This document shows, piece after piece, positions 24,588 through 33,572 of a stretch of 64,000 bases of DNA. Source of the DNA: a virus; the IMG/VR virus record IMGVR_UViG_3300009183_000070, positions 1 through 64,000 of that record; one strand, 5' to 3'. The notes under the pieces were generated by a model, which had not been told where the DNA came from, made no database searches, and worked only from the letters and a program-made list of their open reading frames with translations. Each line of letters begins with the position of its first letter. The first letter of the stretch is position 1. A program made the translations under genes and the position numbers.

Positions 24588-25445
24588 ATGATCAAAACTC
24601 TTATTTTTGTTTTTATGACAACTTGCTCCTTACTAGATCAGGAAAATATTTCTCAAACACCACCATCTGAAGTCAGTGCCCCATTGATGGAATGGAACAG
24701 GTATGTTGGCAAAAATTTCACCATTATGAGCATCGACAACGAGAAAGGCAAGGAGCTTGTTAATGATCTTGAGAATCTGAAAAAATCAGCCTTAACGAGA
24801 TGGGGATTTCCTGATGTCAAGTTCACAAAGGAATGCAGAGTATTTGTTGTTCCAGATTATGATTTGCTCAAAAAATTATTTAATCTAAATGTCGGCAAGG
24901 TTCAATTAAGGAAAGAATTGAATGTTATATGGTGTGTTGGGGATGACAAGCCAAATAAGTCAATTTTTCCTTATTTGACACAAGTTTGTCTTTATGAATA
25001 TGAAACAGTTGAGTCAACAACTCTGCCAGTTTGGTTCAAAAGGGGTTGTATCACACTCAGTACAAGTGTTCCAGATGTGCGTGAAACATTGAAACCTTTC
25101 AATGAAATAGCAAGAAAAGAGCAATTCAACCATTCAGCAGAACAAATGTTCACATTTACAGAGGAAGATTATAATAAGCAGACAACTGAAAACAAGAAGG
25201 TTTTTGATCAACAGGCTGCACTTCTTTGCTTGATGTTGAGAAAAGAGTTCGGCCAATTTAAGTTGCAGGGATTTCTGAGATTGCAAGCTAGAAATAAGCC
25301 GGAAGATGTTTTACAATTAGTTTATGGATTCAAAAGTTTTTCTCAGTTTGATAAGCAATATGTTCGATTTATGAAAGAATTGTGTGCTGATATTGCTGAC
25401 GATCATACACCAGATTCATATTTGGAAATTAAAAATAGTTTTTGA
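24588..25445 (+). CDS. Exported peptidase-MA-like protein without HExxH
   Basis: 285 aa. The N-terminus has a hydrophobic signal (MIKTLIFVFMTTCSLL) and could be exported. Around residues 125-155 the text YLTQVCLYEYETVESTTLPVWFKRG resembles the gluzincin peptidase MA-like fold, where HELTH...LP.WL.EG is normal. Here the HE and second H are replaced and the EG is RG, so zinc binding seems lost. This is a second, weaker case of a peptidase fold without its catalytic residues. Overall family call is tentative. Confidence 0.45.
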   Translation: MIKTLIFVFMTTCSLLDQENISQTPPSEVSAPLMEWNRYVGKNFTIMSIDNEKGKELVNDLENLKKSALTRWGFPDVKFTKECRVFVVPDYDLLKKLFNLNVGKVQLRKELNVIWCVGDDKPNKSIFPYLTQVCLYEYETVESTTLPVWFKRGCITLSTSVPDVRETLKPFNEIARKEQFNHSAEQMFTFTEEDYNKQTTENKKVFDQQAALLCLMLRKEFGQFKLQGFLRLQARNKPEDVLQLVYGFKSFSQFDKQYVRFMKELCADIADDHTPDSYLEIKNSF

Positions 25446-25455
25446 GGATTCCCCT

Positions 25456-25755
25456 ATGATTTATCTCATGTCTTGGATTATTTTTGGCTTGATGGTTGGC
25501 TATATTGCTAAGGTTTTTCACCCCGGTGAGGAACCAGTTGGTTATTTGCCGACAATTGGAATTGGCGTTGGAGGGACATTTATTGGCGGGGCCATAAATT
25601 ATCTACTTGGATATGGAGGAAGTCCATTTCAAGCTTCTGGTTTTGTGATGTCAATTCTAGGCGGCGTAATATGCTGCGCCTCTTGGAGGTATTATAAACT
25701 GAAGACCGAACAGAGTGGACCTAAGTCTTTTTTAAGTGGAAAGAAAGTTGGTTAA
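25456..25755 (+). CDS. GlsB/YeaQ/YmgE-type small membrane protein
   Basis: 99 aa from ATG 25456. Three membrane segments: SWIIFGLMVGYIAKV, PTIGIGVGGTFIGGAINYLLG and FVMSILGGVICCASWRYY. The Gly-rich second segment and the GLMVGYIAK start match the transglycosylase-associated (GlsB/YeaQ/YmgE) family, which in bacteria relates to envelope stress. Function in phage unknown. Linked to the preceding exported protein gene. Confidence 0.65.
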   Translation: MIYLMSWIIFGLMVGYIAKVFHPGEEPVGYLPTIGIGVGGTFIGGAINYLLGYGGSPFQASGFVMSILGGVICCASWRYYKLKTEQSGPKSFLSGKKVG

Positions 25756-25809
25756 TTGACTGTCAATTGATACAATTAATCCATGCAAGAAGGCGATGGG
25801 TAATAGATC

Positions 25810-26049
25810 ATGCTAGATAAAACTGTTGTAGAAGCTCTTAAAAAAACATATTCTAATTTGCACCCTCTGCTTTTTTACAGATCAACAGAGAAAGCAAAGA
25901 GTAATGGTGATCTTTTCGATATCGTTGATACGGTGCCGCACAAGTATCCTCTTATGTGGAACGAAAAGGAAAATAGGTGGTCAAATGTCGCTGATCCTTA
26001 TTTTGTGGAACAATTTCTAAGCGACTTCAATCAGAAAAACACCACTTGA
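25810..26049 (+). CDS. Unknown small protein
   Basis: 79 aa, helical start (DKTVVEALKKTYSNLHPLLF). No family recognised. Start chosen at the first ATG; the weak G-rich stretch GATGGG at 25795-25800 may be the ribosome site. Confidence 0.55.
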   Translation: MLDKTVVEALKKTYSNLHPLLFYRSTEKAKSNGDLFDIVDTVPHKYPLMWNEKENRWSNVADPYFVEQFLSDFNQKNTT

Positions 26050-26070
26050 TAAAGCGGTATCATTAAAATC

Positions 26071-26733
26071 ATGCGCTTATACGAAGAATATTTCAAAAGA
26101 CATAAAATAAATGATGTGCCTCTGGTCCATCATGTCAATAATAGTTGCATTGTATTCAGAACTAAAGATTATAAAATTTGGTATGATTTATTGTCGATTG
26201 ATACAATAGTCAGCAGTAATTTTACTTTACCATCTGCTGGAATTCTAAATATAAAATGGATTTATAGTGATCATCATCCCGGTCACTATGAAGTTTCATT
26301 ACATTGTCAAATACATGATGGCTATCTCAATGATAAAATTTTTATGAACAAGATGATTTCAAACATTAAATGGCATGATTATGAAAGTTTTATACATTCT
26401 TGCATGAAAAATTTCATGAATGTTGATTTAGTCAGGGATAAAGATGAAGCTTTCGTTTTATGCTGGGAAATGTTTGTGGCATCTTATGATAGCTGGTTCT
26501 CAAAACAAGGAGGAGAAATCAAGTATATGCTTTTTCAAACCTTGGATGAAGAATTAGATACAGCCACAAGGATTGATTTCATAGCAGAAATTCTAAAAAA
26601 ATTAGCTTATACTTCTCCCGGTGTGTTTCGCAATTGGAAATACGAAGTGTTAAATAAAGTGCAGTATTTTGCTGACTGGTTTCTAGAATTGATTGATAAA
26701 AATGCTAAAGAACTATTGCCCTGTAAGGATTAA
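26071..26733 (+). CDS. Unknown protein
   Basis: 220 aa. Mixed alpha/beta, Trp- and Phe-rich (WYDLLSIDTIVSSNF; SWFSKQGGEIKYMLFQ). No motif recognised. It is followed by two more unknown proteins in the same orientation and may form an operon with them. Confidence 0.55.
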   Translation: MRLYEEYFKRHKINDVPLVHHVNNSCIVFRTKDYKIWYDLLSIDTIVSSNFTLPSAGILNIKWIYSDHHPGHYEVSLHCQIHDGYLNDKIFMNKMISNIKWHDYESFIHSCMKNFMNVDLVRDKDEAFVLCWEMFVASYDSWFSKQGGEIKYMLFQTLDEELDTATRIDFIAEILKKLAYTSPGVFRNWKYEVLNKVQYFADWFLELIDKNAKELLPCKD

Positions 26734-26760
26734 AAATCCTGTTTCAAAAAACTCTTTAGT

Positions 26761-26775
26761 TCGTCTTCTGACGGA
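26761..26775 (+). promoter_or_regulatory. Leader inverted repeat
   Basis: CGTC-TTCT-GACG (26762-26773) inside TTTAGTTCGTCTTCTGACGGA, 7 nt before ATG 26783. It is a member of the CGTCA/GACGGA leader family and supports the 26783 start. Confidence 0.5.
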
Positions 26776-26782
26776 CCAGAAA

Positions 26783-27532
26783 ATGCATATTATTTTCTGT
26801 GGTCAACATTTTGCTGATTACAAACTTGATGTGGTTGGCGATTATATCGAAGTAGAGGAAGTATCGGAGGTAGATGATGGATGGATGGCCTCCATATGTC
26901 AAAAAACCAATTTAATTGATTATCACGACAGCACTCTTCTTCTTGGTGGAATTAATTTTTTTGATAACACCAACAATAAAATGGCATCTTTATGTGTTGT
27001 GAGTAGTAGCGACAACAATGATTACCTGAGAGTGATAAATCCCATCAATTCTTTTTGCAATTTAAGCCCAGATCAAGTATTAGATGTTGTTTTTTATGGT
27101 AGCATAAATGATTGTTGGGCTGCACATCTATCATCGAAAGATTTGTGCCTTGAAATGATTCAAAGTTCAATCAAACCAACAAAACACATTTTGAAAAATG
27201 AAAAAACTCCATTGATGGAATATTTTTTTAGATTTAGATTCAATCGTAGCAGCATTGAGACTTTATCTAGTTTGCCATTTGCCAAGATGGATGGTGGATT
27301 TATACTTTTCTTAAATTCAAAGCAACAAAGAAGTGTTTTGAAGGTCACATGTTGCTGGCGTGGAAAAAACTCAATTTACAAAGCTTTATTGCTACCCAAG
27401 ATTCCGAGTCATAATTTTAATTTTTTTGGCAAGAAACAAAATAAACAATGTTTGCAATCTAAGGTTTCTTTTGAGAAAATTGAATCGAATTCATTGGATT
27501 ATGGTTGCACAGTCCTTCTATCAAAGGTGTGA
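26783..27532 (+). CDS. Unknown protein
   Basis: 249 aa from ATG 26783; the frame is open further up (ATG 26702, inside the previous gene), but the leader inverted repeat at 26761-26775 argues for the later start. The N-terminal half is beta-rich (HIIFCGQHFADYKLDVVGDYIEVEEV). The C-terminal half has Cys and Arg in KVTCCWRGKN. No family recognised. Confidence 0.55.
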   Translation: MHIIFCGQHFADYKLDVVGDYIEVEEVSEVDDGWMASICQKTNLIDYHDSTLLLGGINFFDNTNNKMASLCVVSSSDNNDYLRVINPINSFCNLSPDQVLDVVFYGSINDCWAAHLSSKDLCLEMIQSSIKPTKHILKNEKTPLMEYFFRFRFNRSSIETLSSLPFAKMDGGFILFLNSKQQRSVLKVTCCWRGKNSIYKALLLPKIPSHNFNFFGKKQNKQCLQSKVSFEKIESNSLDYGCTVLLSKV

Positions 27533-27537
27533 TAGGT

Positions 27538-28209
27538 ATGGTAAAATTAGATATCATAAATTTGCCTTGTAGGGAAATCACCATGACATATTGCAATCCT
27601 CCTTCAGGAGGATTTGCTATAGAGAAGGAAGCAAACAGATTAGTGAATTGGGACCATTGCCGTGAGCAGTTTGCGGTTAGATTTCTTGAAAAAACAGAGG
27701 GTTTTTATTTTTGTCATAAAGCATGTGAAGCTGATAGCGTTACTTGCTTTCTCAATAAATTTGAAAACATACTTTCGACTAGTGAAGGTTGTGATCTAAT
27801 GGAAAAAACTCAATTTGCTCACACCAATCAGGAAAAAGTTCTTTATGTGAAACCAAGTTCTTTTTGGAAGGATTGTTTTTTTAAGAGATCATTGTTTACA
27901 ATATTAGCTCGTTGCTCTCAAAATTATTTGCCTCACAAAGACAATTTTGATGAAGCTCTTTTTTCTCCAAACTTCAAAGAATCAACATACACATATGAAA
28001 CTAAACCTGCTGTATTGAGATTTATGTTTGGATTCACCAAGTATACTGGTATATCTCCTGTTACGGCTGAGTCTACAGTTGTCAAGCATGGCTGGAAAGA
28101 GGAGTTTTATAAACTTGACGAATCAGAAATAAGAAATCGCTTAGTTCTGCCAGATGGCGTAAAAAAGAAGTGTAACATTGTTGGATCTGATTCATTGTGG
28201 GGGTCATGA
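27538..28209 (+). CDS. Unknown protein
   Basis: 223 aa from ATG 27538, 5 nt after the previous stop. Cysteine-rich in places (FYFCHKACEADSVTCFLN). No family recognised. The end precedes the phosphoesterase start by 4 nt. Confidence 0.55.
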   Translation: MVKLDIINLPCREITMTYCNPPSGGFAIEKEANRLVNWDHCREQFAVRFLEKTEGFYFCHKACEADSVTCFLNKFENILSTSEGCDLMEKTQFAHTNQEKVLYVKPSSFWKDCFFKRSLFTILARCSQNYLPHKDNFDEALFSPNFKESTYTYETKPAVLRFMFGFTKYTGISPVTAESTVVKHGWKEEFYKLDESEIRNRLVLPDGVKKKCNIVGSDSLWGS

Positions 28210-28213
28210 TATT

Positions 28214-28996
28214 TTGAGCAACAAATGGTTCTTCACAGCAGATTGTCATTTTGGTCATGCAAACATCATCAAATATTGCAAAAGACCATTCATTTCAAAC
28301 AATGACATGAAAATCTGCGATTTGATCAAGAATGGCACCATACCCGCATCTGACTACAAGGTTCCTGAAATTAGCATTGATCTGATGGATAAGACAATTG
28401 CTAAAAGCATAAACGAAGTAGTAGGTAAAAATGACAACTTGGTGATTGTTGGGGATTTCTGTCTCCCTCATGGTGACAAAAATGAAAAATATTATCGTAG
28501 CATGATTAATTGCCAAAATGTTTTTCTAGTTTTGGGCAATCACGATGACAGAGATGCCTGCTCGGATGTTTTCACCGCATGTTACGAAAATTATTTATTC
28601 AAGATCGATGGGCAAAAAATATTTGTCAATCATTATCCAGCTAGATCTTGGAATAAGTCTAGCCAAGGATCATGGATGCTATATGGACATGTTCATGATG
28701 CATTTCATGATGAAGACAATGGTAGTCTTTCAAAACATGATAAACATGTTTTGTCTGAAAGTTTTGCTTCATTGATAAGAAAAAGAGGAATTCAACAGGA
28801 TGGTCTTTTAGACGAATTGCTTGAAATTGTCGCTTCAATGAACGGTTCTCAATTAACTTTGGATGTAGGTGTCGATAATTTGTTGAGACCAGATTTGCCA
28901 TTTGGCACTCCTTGGTCAATGTCTGATATTAGGGCTTATATGCAAGAGAAAATTCCATTATGGAATGCACGAAAAACTGTTCATAGATTGATTTGA
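28214..28996 (+). CDS. Calcineurin-like metallophosphoesterase
   Basis: 260 aa, probably started at TTG 28214 after a G-run. Metal-site motifs in order: DCHFGHANI (D-x-H), GDFCLPHG, GNHDD, VNHYPARS and YGHVHDAFHD. These five match the MPE superfamily with a binuclear metal centre; the best fit is to phage MPE or UDP-type hydrolases. The substrate is unknown; family members cleave phosphodiesters in nucleic acids or nucleotides. Catalytic residues look intact. Confidence 0.82.
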   Translation: MSNKWFFTADCHFGHANIIKYCKRPFISNNDMKICDLIKNGTIPASDYKVPEISIDLMDKTIAKSINEVVGKNDNLVIVGDFCLPHGDKNEKYYRSMINCQNVFLVLGNHDDRDACSDVFTACYENYLFKIDGQKIFVNHYPARSWNKSSQGSWMLYGHVHDAFHDEDNGSLSKHDKHVLSESFASLIRKRGIQQDGLLDELLEIVASMNGSQLTLDVGVDNLLRPDLPFGTPWSMSDIRAYMQEKIPLWNARKTVHRLI

Positions 28997-29004
28997 CATT
29001 CTTT

Positions 29005-29017
29005 TATTTACAACCAA
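29005..29017 (+). promoter_or_regulatory. TATTTACAACCAA element, copy 1
   Basis: A 13-nt sequence identical to 50734-50746. Both copies precede a plus-strand gene by about 100 nt (29108 and 50840). Possible early promoter or binding site. Confidence 0.35.
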
Positions 29018-29038
29018 TCGAATTCATGGTAGTTTGCT

Positions 29039-29085
29039 CCTGTGTGACAGACACACAGGGATAATGCGACCCTGACACTCGCATT
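29039..29085 (+). promoter_or_regulatory. Structured leader, two hairpins
   Basis: CCTGTGTG-ACAGA-CACACAGG (29039-29059), a perfect 8-bp hairpin, then AATGCG...CGCATT (29063-29085). Together they fill most of the region before the secreted-protein gene. Could be a 5'-end stabiliser, a processing signal or a thermo-switch. Confidence 0.4.
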
Positions 29086-29107
29086 GATTTTGGTGAGGAT
29101 GATCCAC

Positions 29108-29449
29108 ATGAGGATTTTCGCTGCTTTCGCTTTGGTTTTTGTTGTAGCTTCCAGCGCACAGGCTAAACCTTTCGGTTTGTTTTCGCCACGAAAGACAACT
29201 AACAACAGGCCCGTGGCGAACGCTGTTAATTTTTCGCTAGGCACCGCTCAGTCTGTTGCCAACCATATGGCCAAAATAGGAAGAATAGGCCATTTTGGCG
29301 GCAACCCCTATCCCCGTGAAGGGGTTGGAATGGGTACAACTGCACAACAAGCGATTCGTAATTGTTGCTTTTATGGACAATACACCATCAAGGATCAAGG
29401 TGTAGCCCAAGGAAATAACGGGATGTGGTACGCTTGTAATCGATATTGA
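29108..29449 (+). CDS. Small secreted cysteine-containing protein
   Basis: 113 aa from ATG 29108 (GAGGA at 29095-29099). A signal peptide spans about 1-20 (RIFAAFALVFVVASSAQA, cleavage after AQA). The mature part has GVGMGTTAQQAIRNCCFYG and ends GNNGMWYACNRY. The GVG...A...CC..G....A.G..G.WYAC.RY pattern resembles secreted proteins I associate with planctomycete genomes, though I cannot confirm it. It has its own structured leader and a strong terminator, and a higher GC than neighbours, which suggests transfer from a host. Confidence 0.65.
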   Translation: MRIFAAFALVFVVASSAQAKPFGLFSPRKTTNNRPVANAVNFSLGTAQSVANHMAKIGRIGHFGGNPYPREGVGMGTTAQQAIRNCCFYGQYTIKDQGVAQGNNGMWYACNRY

Positions 29450-29480
29450 TTTAATAGCAGTATAACAATTTCAAAAAAAA

Positions 29481-29506
29481 CCGGGACATTTTTGTCTCGG
29501 TTTTTT
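29481..29506 (+). terminator. Intrinsic terminator
   Basis: CCGGGACA (29481-29488), loop TTTT, TGTCTCGG (29493-29500) with one G:U, then TTTTTT. A-rich 5' flank means it may also work on the minus strand. It separates the secreted-protein gene from the DUF6445 gene. Confidence 0.85.
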
Positions 29507-29574
29507 ATTCTACACACTCTGATAAAATTGATGTCGAGGAATCAACTGCTCGATAATTTACAGGATAAAATTCT

Positions 29575-30375
29575 ATGAATAATAAGTTCCTAATCGGACA
29601 ACGCCTTGTCTTTCAGAACCAAGAAGTTTGTGTAATCACACATGATTCGGAAAAAAATAAATACTTTTGTCAGGTAGGAGAGGCTGGTTTGCAAATGTGG
29701 ATTCCTGAAGATCAACTTCAGGAAGGATTGCCAGATGGTCCTCCAACTACGCATTTCAATAGGCGAACTCCTCATCTCATGATTGTGGATAGCTTTTATA
29801 AAAATCCTGATGAAATTCGCAACTTCGCTATGCAGCAAGAGTTCACCTATGATAATCGATTCTATAAGGGACAAAGAACCAAGGAAAGATATCTCTGGCC
29901 TTATCTTAAGGAAGAATTTGAAAGAATTATTGGAAGACCAATTGTTGACTGGTTAGATCAGCCAGCAAATGGATGTTTCCAAATCACTGGCTTTCAAGAC
30001 CCCTTGGTTTATCATAGTGATGCTCAAAGCTATGCCGCTGCAATTTACCTCACTCCATTTGCTCCTCCTTCAGCCGGAACAAGTTTTTGGCGTGATAAGA
30101 AGCATCATGTTCGTCGTCCTCCAAATCACCCTTTGGAATTTGATAGGTTCTCAAGCGATCAGGAAAGAATTCAAGTTGCAGATGAAGTTTACAATGACTA
30201 CAACATTCTTCATCCTGATAATTGGGAATTAGTCGATAGGGTTGGAGCAATCTACAATCGTCTTGCTATTTGGGATGCAAAGATGATCCACTCGGCAAGT
30301 ACATACGAAGGACTAATTAGCGAAGTAGTTGATAAGGCAAGATTGGTTCAACTTTTCTTTTTTACTGTTAGATAA
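29575..30375 (+). CDS. DUF6445-type putative 2OG-Fe(II) oxygenase
   Basis: 266 aa. After a small N-terminal domain, the double-stranded beta-helix site is YHSDAQSYAAAIYLTP (H-x-D near residue 144), with the second His in AKMIHSASTYEG near 241. The motif run VDSFYKNPDEIRNFAM...RY LWPYL, FQITG and GTSFWR is that of DUF6445 proteins, which look like prolyl-hydroxylase-type oxygenases. It may hydroxylate a phage or host protein. Followed by a strong terminator. Confidence 0.65.
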   Translation: MNNKFLIGQRLVFQNQEVCVITHDSEKNKYFCQVGEAGLQMWIPEDQLQEGLPDGPPTTHFNRRTPHLMIVDSFYKNPDEIRNFAMQQEFTYDNRFYKGQRTKERYLWPYLKEEFERIIGRPIVDWLDQPANGCFQITGFQDPLVYHSDAQSYAAAIYLTPFAPPSAGTSFWRDKKHHVRRPPNHPLEFDRFSSDQERIQVADEVYNDYNILHPDNWELVDRVGAIYNRLAIWDAKMIHSASTYEGLISEVVDKARLVQLFFFTVR

Positions 30376-30396
30376 TTGGTATTTTTGAGAAAATAT

Positions 30397-30434
30397 AGAA
30401 CCCGCATTCTCTTTTTTTAGAGACTGCGGGTTCT
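30397..30434 (+). terminator. Intrinsic terminator
   Basis: AGAACCCGCA (30397-30406) pairs perfectly with TGCGGGTTCT (30425-30434), with further inner pairing. It ends the DUF6445 transcript. A TATATAAG follows at 30438, possibly the promoter of the lectin-like genes. Confidence 0.75.
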
Positions 30435-30474
30435 ATCATATATAAGTTAGTTATATTTTTCTGAGGAGCAAACC

Positions 30475-31203
30475 GTGGAAAATCAGGAAGAAGTTTTAGC
30501 ACAAGTTAAATTAAACCATGCCAATCCTCTTGCCAATAAAAACATTGGCGATACTCCAATCAATTGGGATAGTAGTTCAGGTGATCCAACTGCTGTTGCA
30601 AATGCAGAATTTGATGGAACCAACTTCACAGCTTATTTTGAAAATAATCTAGTAGGAGTTTTTTTAACAGAAGCAACAAGTGATACAAAGGGAAGTATTT
30701 ATTGGGACAAAACATTTGACTATACGAGAAATATACATTTTAGTGGCGTTATTTCTGCTGGCAATGGAGATGGAGCAGACGGCATAACTGTATTTTTTGG
30801 TTGTGATAATTCATTGACTTCAAGAGATAATGCTACAAATGGAATAGCTATTTATTTCTCTGAATATGAAGGTAATATCGTGCAAATTTTTTGGGACGGT
30901 AATCAAATTTTTGATGTTTACGAAGATTTGGGAACAGGAGATTTCAATACAAATTTTTCTTTAGATGATTTAACATGGAGACAATTTGATATTATTTATC
31001 AATATGTTGATATCACAAACTCTTATGTTACTGTTCTACTAAATGGCGTTTTCATTTGTCGTGTCAGAGTGGATGGCGAATGGGTCGAAAACGCTGGATC
31101 TATCGTTGGAATTAGTGGCTGGTGTGGTGCCAGCAATAATGATCATTGTTGCAAAAAGTTTCAGGCGAAAAGTGCAAATCCTTGGCTTTTGATTAATGGG
31201 TAA
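30475..31203 (+). CDS. Lectin-like virion protein 1
   Basis: 242 aa with a concanavalin-like beta-sandwich: INWDSSSGDPTAV, then GSIYWDKTFDYTRNI, then GDGADGITVFFGCD, then YVTVLLNGVFICRVR. The same blocks recur in two following genes and define a paralogous set. GTG start at 30475 with GAGG at 30463-30466. L-type lectin-like domains bind glycans, and tail tip or fibre location is inferred. Ca-binding residues are not assignable by eye. Confidence 0.6.
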   Translation: MENQEEVLAQVKLNHANPLANKNIGDTPINWDSSSGDPTAVANAEFDGTNFTAYFENNLVGVFLTEATSDTKGSIYWDKTFDYTRNIHFSGVISAGNGDGADGITVFFGCDNSLTSRDNATNGIAIYFSEYEGNIVQIFWDGNQIFDVYEDLGTGDFNTNFSLDDLTWRQFDIIYQYVDITNSYVTVLLNGVFICRVRVDGEWVENAGSIVGISGWCGASNNDHCCKKFQAKSANPWLLING

Positions 31204-31217
31204 AGAAAGAGGTAAAA

Positions 31218-32600
31218 ATGCAAAACAATAGCGGACCAAAAAAATCTAGAAATCCACTACAACCAGAAGCTCTTGGTGATTCTCCAATAGTTTGGAACAG
31301 TGGAATGGGTGATCCAACTTTACTTGGAGCCAATCTTAATGGAAATGCGAGTTTCGTTGATGCAGATAAAGGAGTTATACTTTCTACTGATTCAGATGGA
31401 AGTTCAGGAAGTTTGTATTGGCAAAATAATTTTGATTATGCAAATGATCTCTACATTAAGATGACCATCCATGCTGACCATATTTCTGGAAGTGGTGGAC
31501 TTGGATGGACTTTGTTTTTAGGTTCTGATACAAATTATACATTTATAAATGACGAAACAGGTTCAATAAATGTGTTTTTTGACGATGGTTTTTATGGTAA
31601 TCCTTTTACCGATGCTCTTAGTTTGTGGGTTGATGGAACGAAAGTAGGAGGAGAAGGGTCAAATTATTATGTGGCTGATCCTCTTGATAATTCAGTTTCA
31701 AAAAATGTTGAGGTTTTATTCCAACACGATAAATCTGATTTTAATTACATAACAGTTTTTATAGATGGTAAATATATTTGCAAAGCAAATGTAGGGACAT
31801 GGACACCCGGCGGCAACTTTATTGGAGTAAGTGCTGCAAGCTCAGTTAGTTCAGAATATGTCAACAACCATTACATAAAATCCATGGAAGTAAGAAGCAT
31901 AGTTCCATGGATAAATGTCAATTATCCAAAAATTCCAAAGAAAAATGATAAAATTTTTATTCTCATCAATGACACTTATGTTGATTATGTTGCTGAGGGA
32001 TCTGACTTTGGAAATGAACCAAACAATATTATGGCTTACTTAGATGCTAATACCATCGCTTATGAAACATTTATAGACATATCAGAGTCTGGATGGGACA
32101 ATATATTTGTTTTAGGAAAAGCTGGTTATGTTATGATTTCTGACATTGAAAATGATGATATTCTTCCAGATTTGACTTCAGGCGCTAAAAATAAAATCAA
32201 CAATTTTGTTTCTTCTGGTGGTAAGTTGTTGATGTTTAACCCCTCAAATGGAGATGTGGTTCCTTTCTTGAACGATATATTTAGCTTTAGTATTACTGGT
32301 GGTGGAGAGGGTGGACCTTCTGAGCCAATAAGCCTCACAGTTGATGGTTCTGGTCTTTTCCCAAGTGAAAGTGCTACTATTCCCAATTTAGATGCTACTA
32401 GTTCTTTAGACACTACTAGTTTGCCAGTAAATTCTGTAACAATTTACGAGGAAAATGGTGCGAATGAATCTGTAGTAACCATGATTCCATATGGTTCTGG
32501 GAAAATATATGTTCTTGGCTGGGATTGGTATGATGCTGCGCCGATAGGTGCAGAAGATGGTGGTTGGCTACATTTGCTTGAGTCTATTTTGCAATCTTGA
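31218..32600 (+). CDS. Lectin-like virion protein 2 with C-terminal IYVLGWDW module
   Basis: 460 aa. The N-terminal half repeats the lectin-like blocks (IVWNSGMGDPTLL, GSLYWQNNFDYAND, GLGWTLFLGSD). The C-terminal ~220 residues are a second domain with an opening KIFILINDTYVDYV, FVSSGGKLLMFNPS, ending GKIYVLGWDWYDAAP then DGGWLHLLESIL. The same C-terminal module occurs at 36576-38243. It has a Rossmann-like look; function unknown. AGAGG precedes the ATG. Confidence 0.6.
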   Translation: MQNNSGPKKSRNPLQPEALGDSPIVWNSGMGDPTLLGANLNGNASFVDADKGVILSTDSDGSSGSLYWQNNFDYANDLYIKMTIHADHISGSGGLGWTLFLGSDTNYTFINDETGSINVFFDDGFYGNPFTDALSLWVDGTKVGGEGSNYYVADPLDNSVSKNVEVLFQHDKSDFNYITVFIDGKYICKANVGTWTPGGNFIGVSAASSVSSEYVNNHYIKSMEVRSIVPWINVNYPKIPKKNDKIFILINDTYVDYVAEGSDFGNEPNNIMAYLDANTIAYETFIDISESGWDNIFVLGKAGYVMISDIENDDILPDLTSGAKNKINNFVSSGGKLLMFNPSNGDVVPFLNDIFSFSITGGGEGGPSEPISLTVDGSGLFPSESATIPNLDATSSLDTTSLPVNSVTIYEENGANESVVTMIPYGSGKIYVLGWDWYDAAPIGAEDGGWLHLLESILQS

Positions 32601-32608
32601 GGAGTGAA

Positions 32609-33478
32609 ATGTTAAATCTTGATGTATCAACGGATAAATTTGCAGATTTGAAAAAACTTTTCAACAATGCTAATGTTCATTATCGAATATTTGGCACAAG
32701 CTCTGATGGTTTGACTACCACTTTGAAATTCAACAAAAAAGTTGATTTTGAAAAAGCCAAAGAAATAATCGATGGAAAAGTAGTTGCCCAAGGTAATCTT
32801 ATTCATGCAAATCCACTAGGTAGTATAAACATTGGAGATAATCACATCGATTGGCTTGGAGATATGGGTAGCCCCACTTTGTTTGGTGGCACTGTGAATG
32901 GAGATGCTTCATATTTAGGCGATATTTCTGGTCCCCAAAAAAGGAATTTCGTATATCTTACTCCAGATTCAAATAATCAGTTAGGCAGTATTGCTTGGGA
33001 AAAAAATTATAATTATTCTAAAAATATTTTAGTTAAGGCAACAACATACAGTGGCGGCGATAGCGGAGATGGAATAACATTCTTTTTTGGGTCCGATTCA
33101 GAGAATCATAGTGGTTCTGATGACAATGGAGCCCTTGCTGTTTACATTGATGAATTAAATGACAGTACAATTAAAGTTTATATTGAAGGATCTTTACAAA
33201 CTACATTTTATACAAACCAAAATTTGGATTATGAAAGAGCAACGAGTTGGATTTTTTTGATAAATTGGGAGTATGATTTTGCAGGCGACTTAAAAGGTTA
33301 TTTGTCAGTTTACATCAACAATTCATTTCAATTGAAAATTGATATCACTTCTTGGGCACAAGAAGGTGGACCATACATTGGCGTTTCTGCTAAAACATCA
33401 GCAGGCACAAACAACAGGCATCTGATAAGTCAATTTCAAGTTATGGGCGCTAATCCATGGCTTGCTATCAACAAGTAA
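32609..33478 (+). CDS. Lectin-like virion protein 3
   Basis: 289 aa from ATG 32609 with GAGGAG at 32599-32604. The first ~65 residues are a separate small domain (NNANVHYRIFGTSSDG, then LKFNKKVDFEKAKEII). Then follow the lectin-like blocks IDWLGDMGSPTLFGG, GSIAWEKNYNYSKN, GDSGDGITFFFGSDS. Overlap with the previous gene shows one transcript. A terminator follows. Confidence 0.6.
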   Translation: MLNLDVSTDKFADLKKLFNNANVHYRIFGTSSDGLTTTLKFNKKVDFEKAKEIIDGKVVAQGNLIHANPLGSINIGDNHIDWLGDMGSPTLFGGTVNGDASYLGDISGPQKRNFVYLTPDSNNQLGSIAWEKNYNYSKNILVKATTYSGGDSGDGITFFFGSDSENHSGSDDNGALAVYIDELNDSTIKVYIEGSLQTTFYTNQNLDYERATSWIFLINWEYDFAGDLKGYLSVYINNSFQLKIDITSWAQEGGPYIGVSAKTSAGTNNRHLISQFQVMGANPWLAINK

Positions 33479-33514
33479 AAAAAGTTTGAAAAATTTTATC
33501 TATCCAACTGAATG

Positions 33515-33557
33515 AACTGCTTCCTTGATCGAATTAGATTAGGGAGCAGTTTTTTGG
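33515..33557 (+). terminator. Intrinsic terminator
   Basis: AACTGCTTCC (33515-33524) pairs with GGGAGCAGTT (33542-33551, one G:U), then a T-run. It closes the lectin-like gene set. Confidence 0.75.
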
Positions 33558-33572
33558 TTTGGAGTGCTAATC

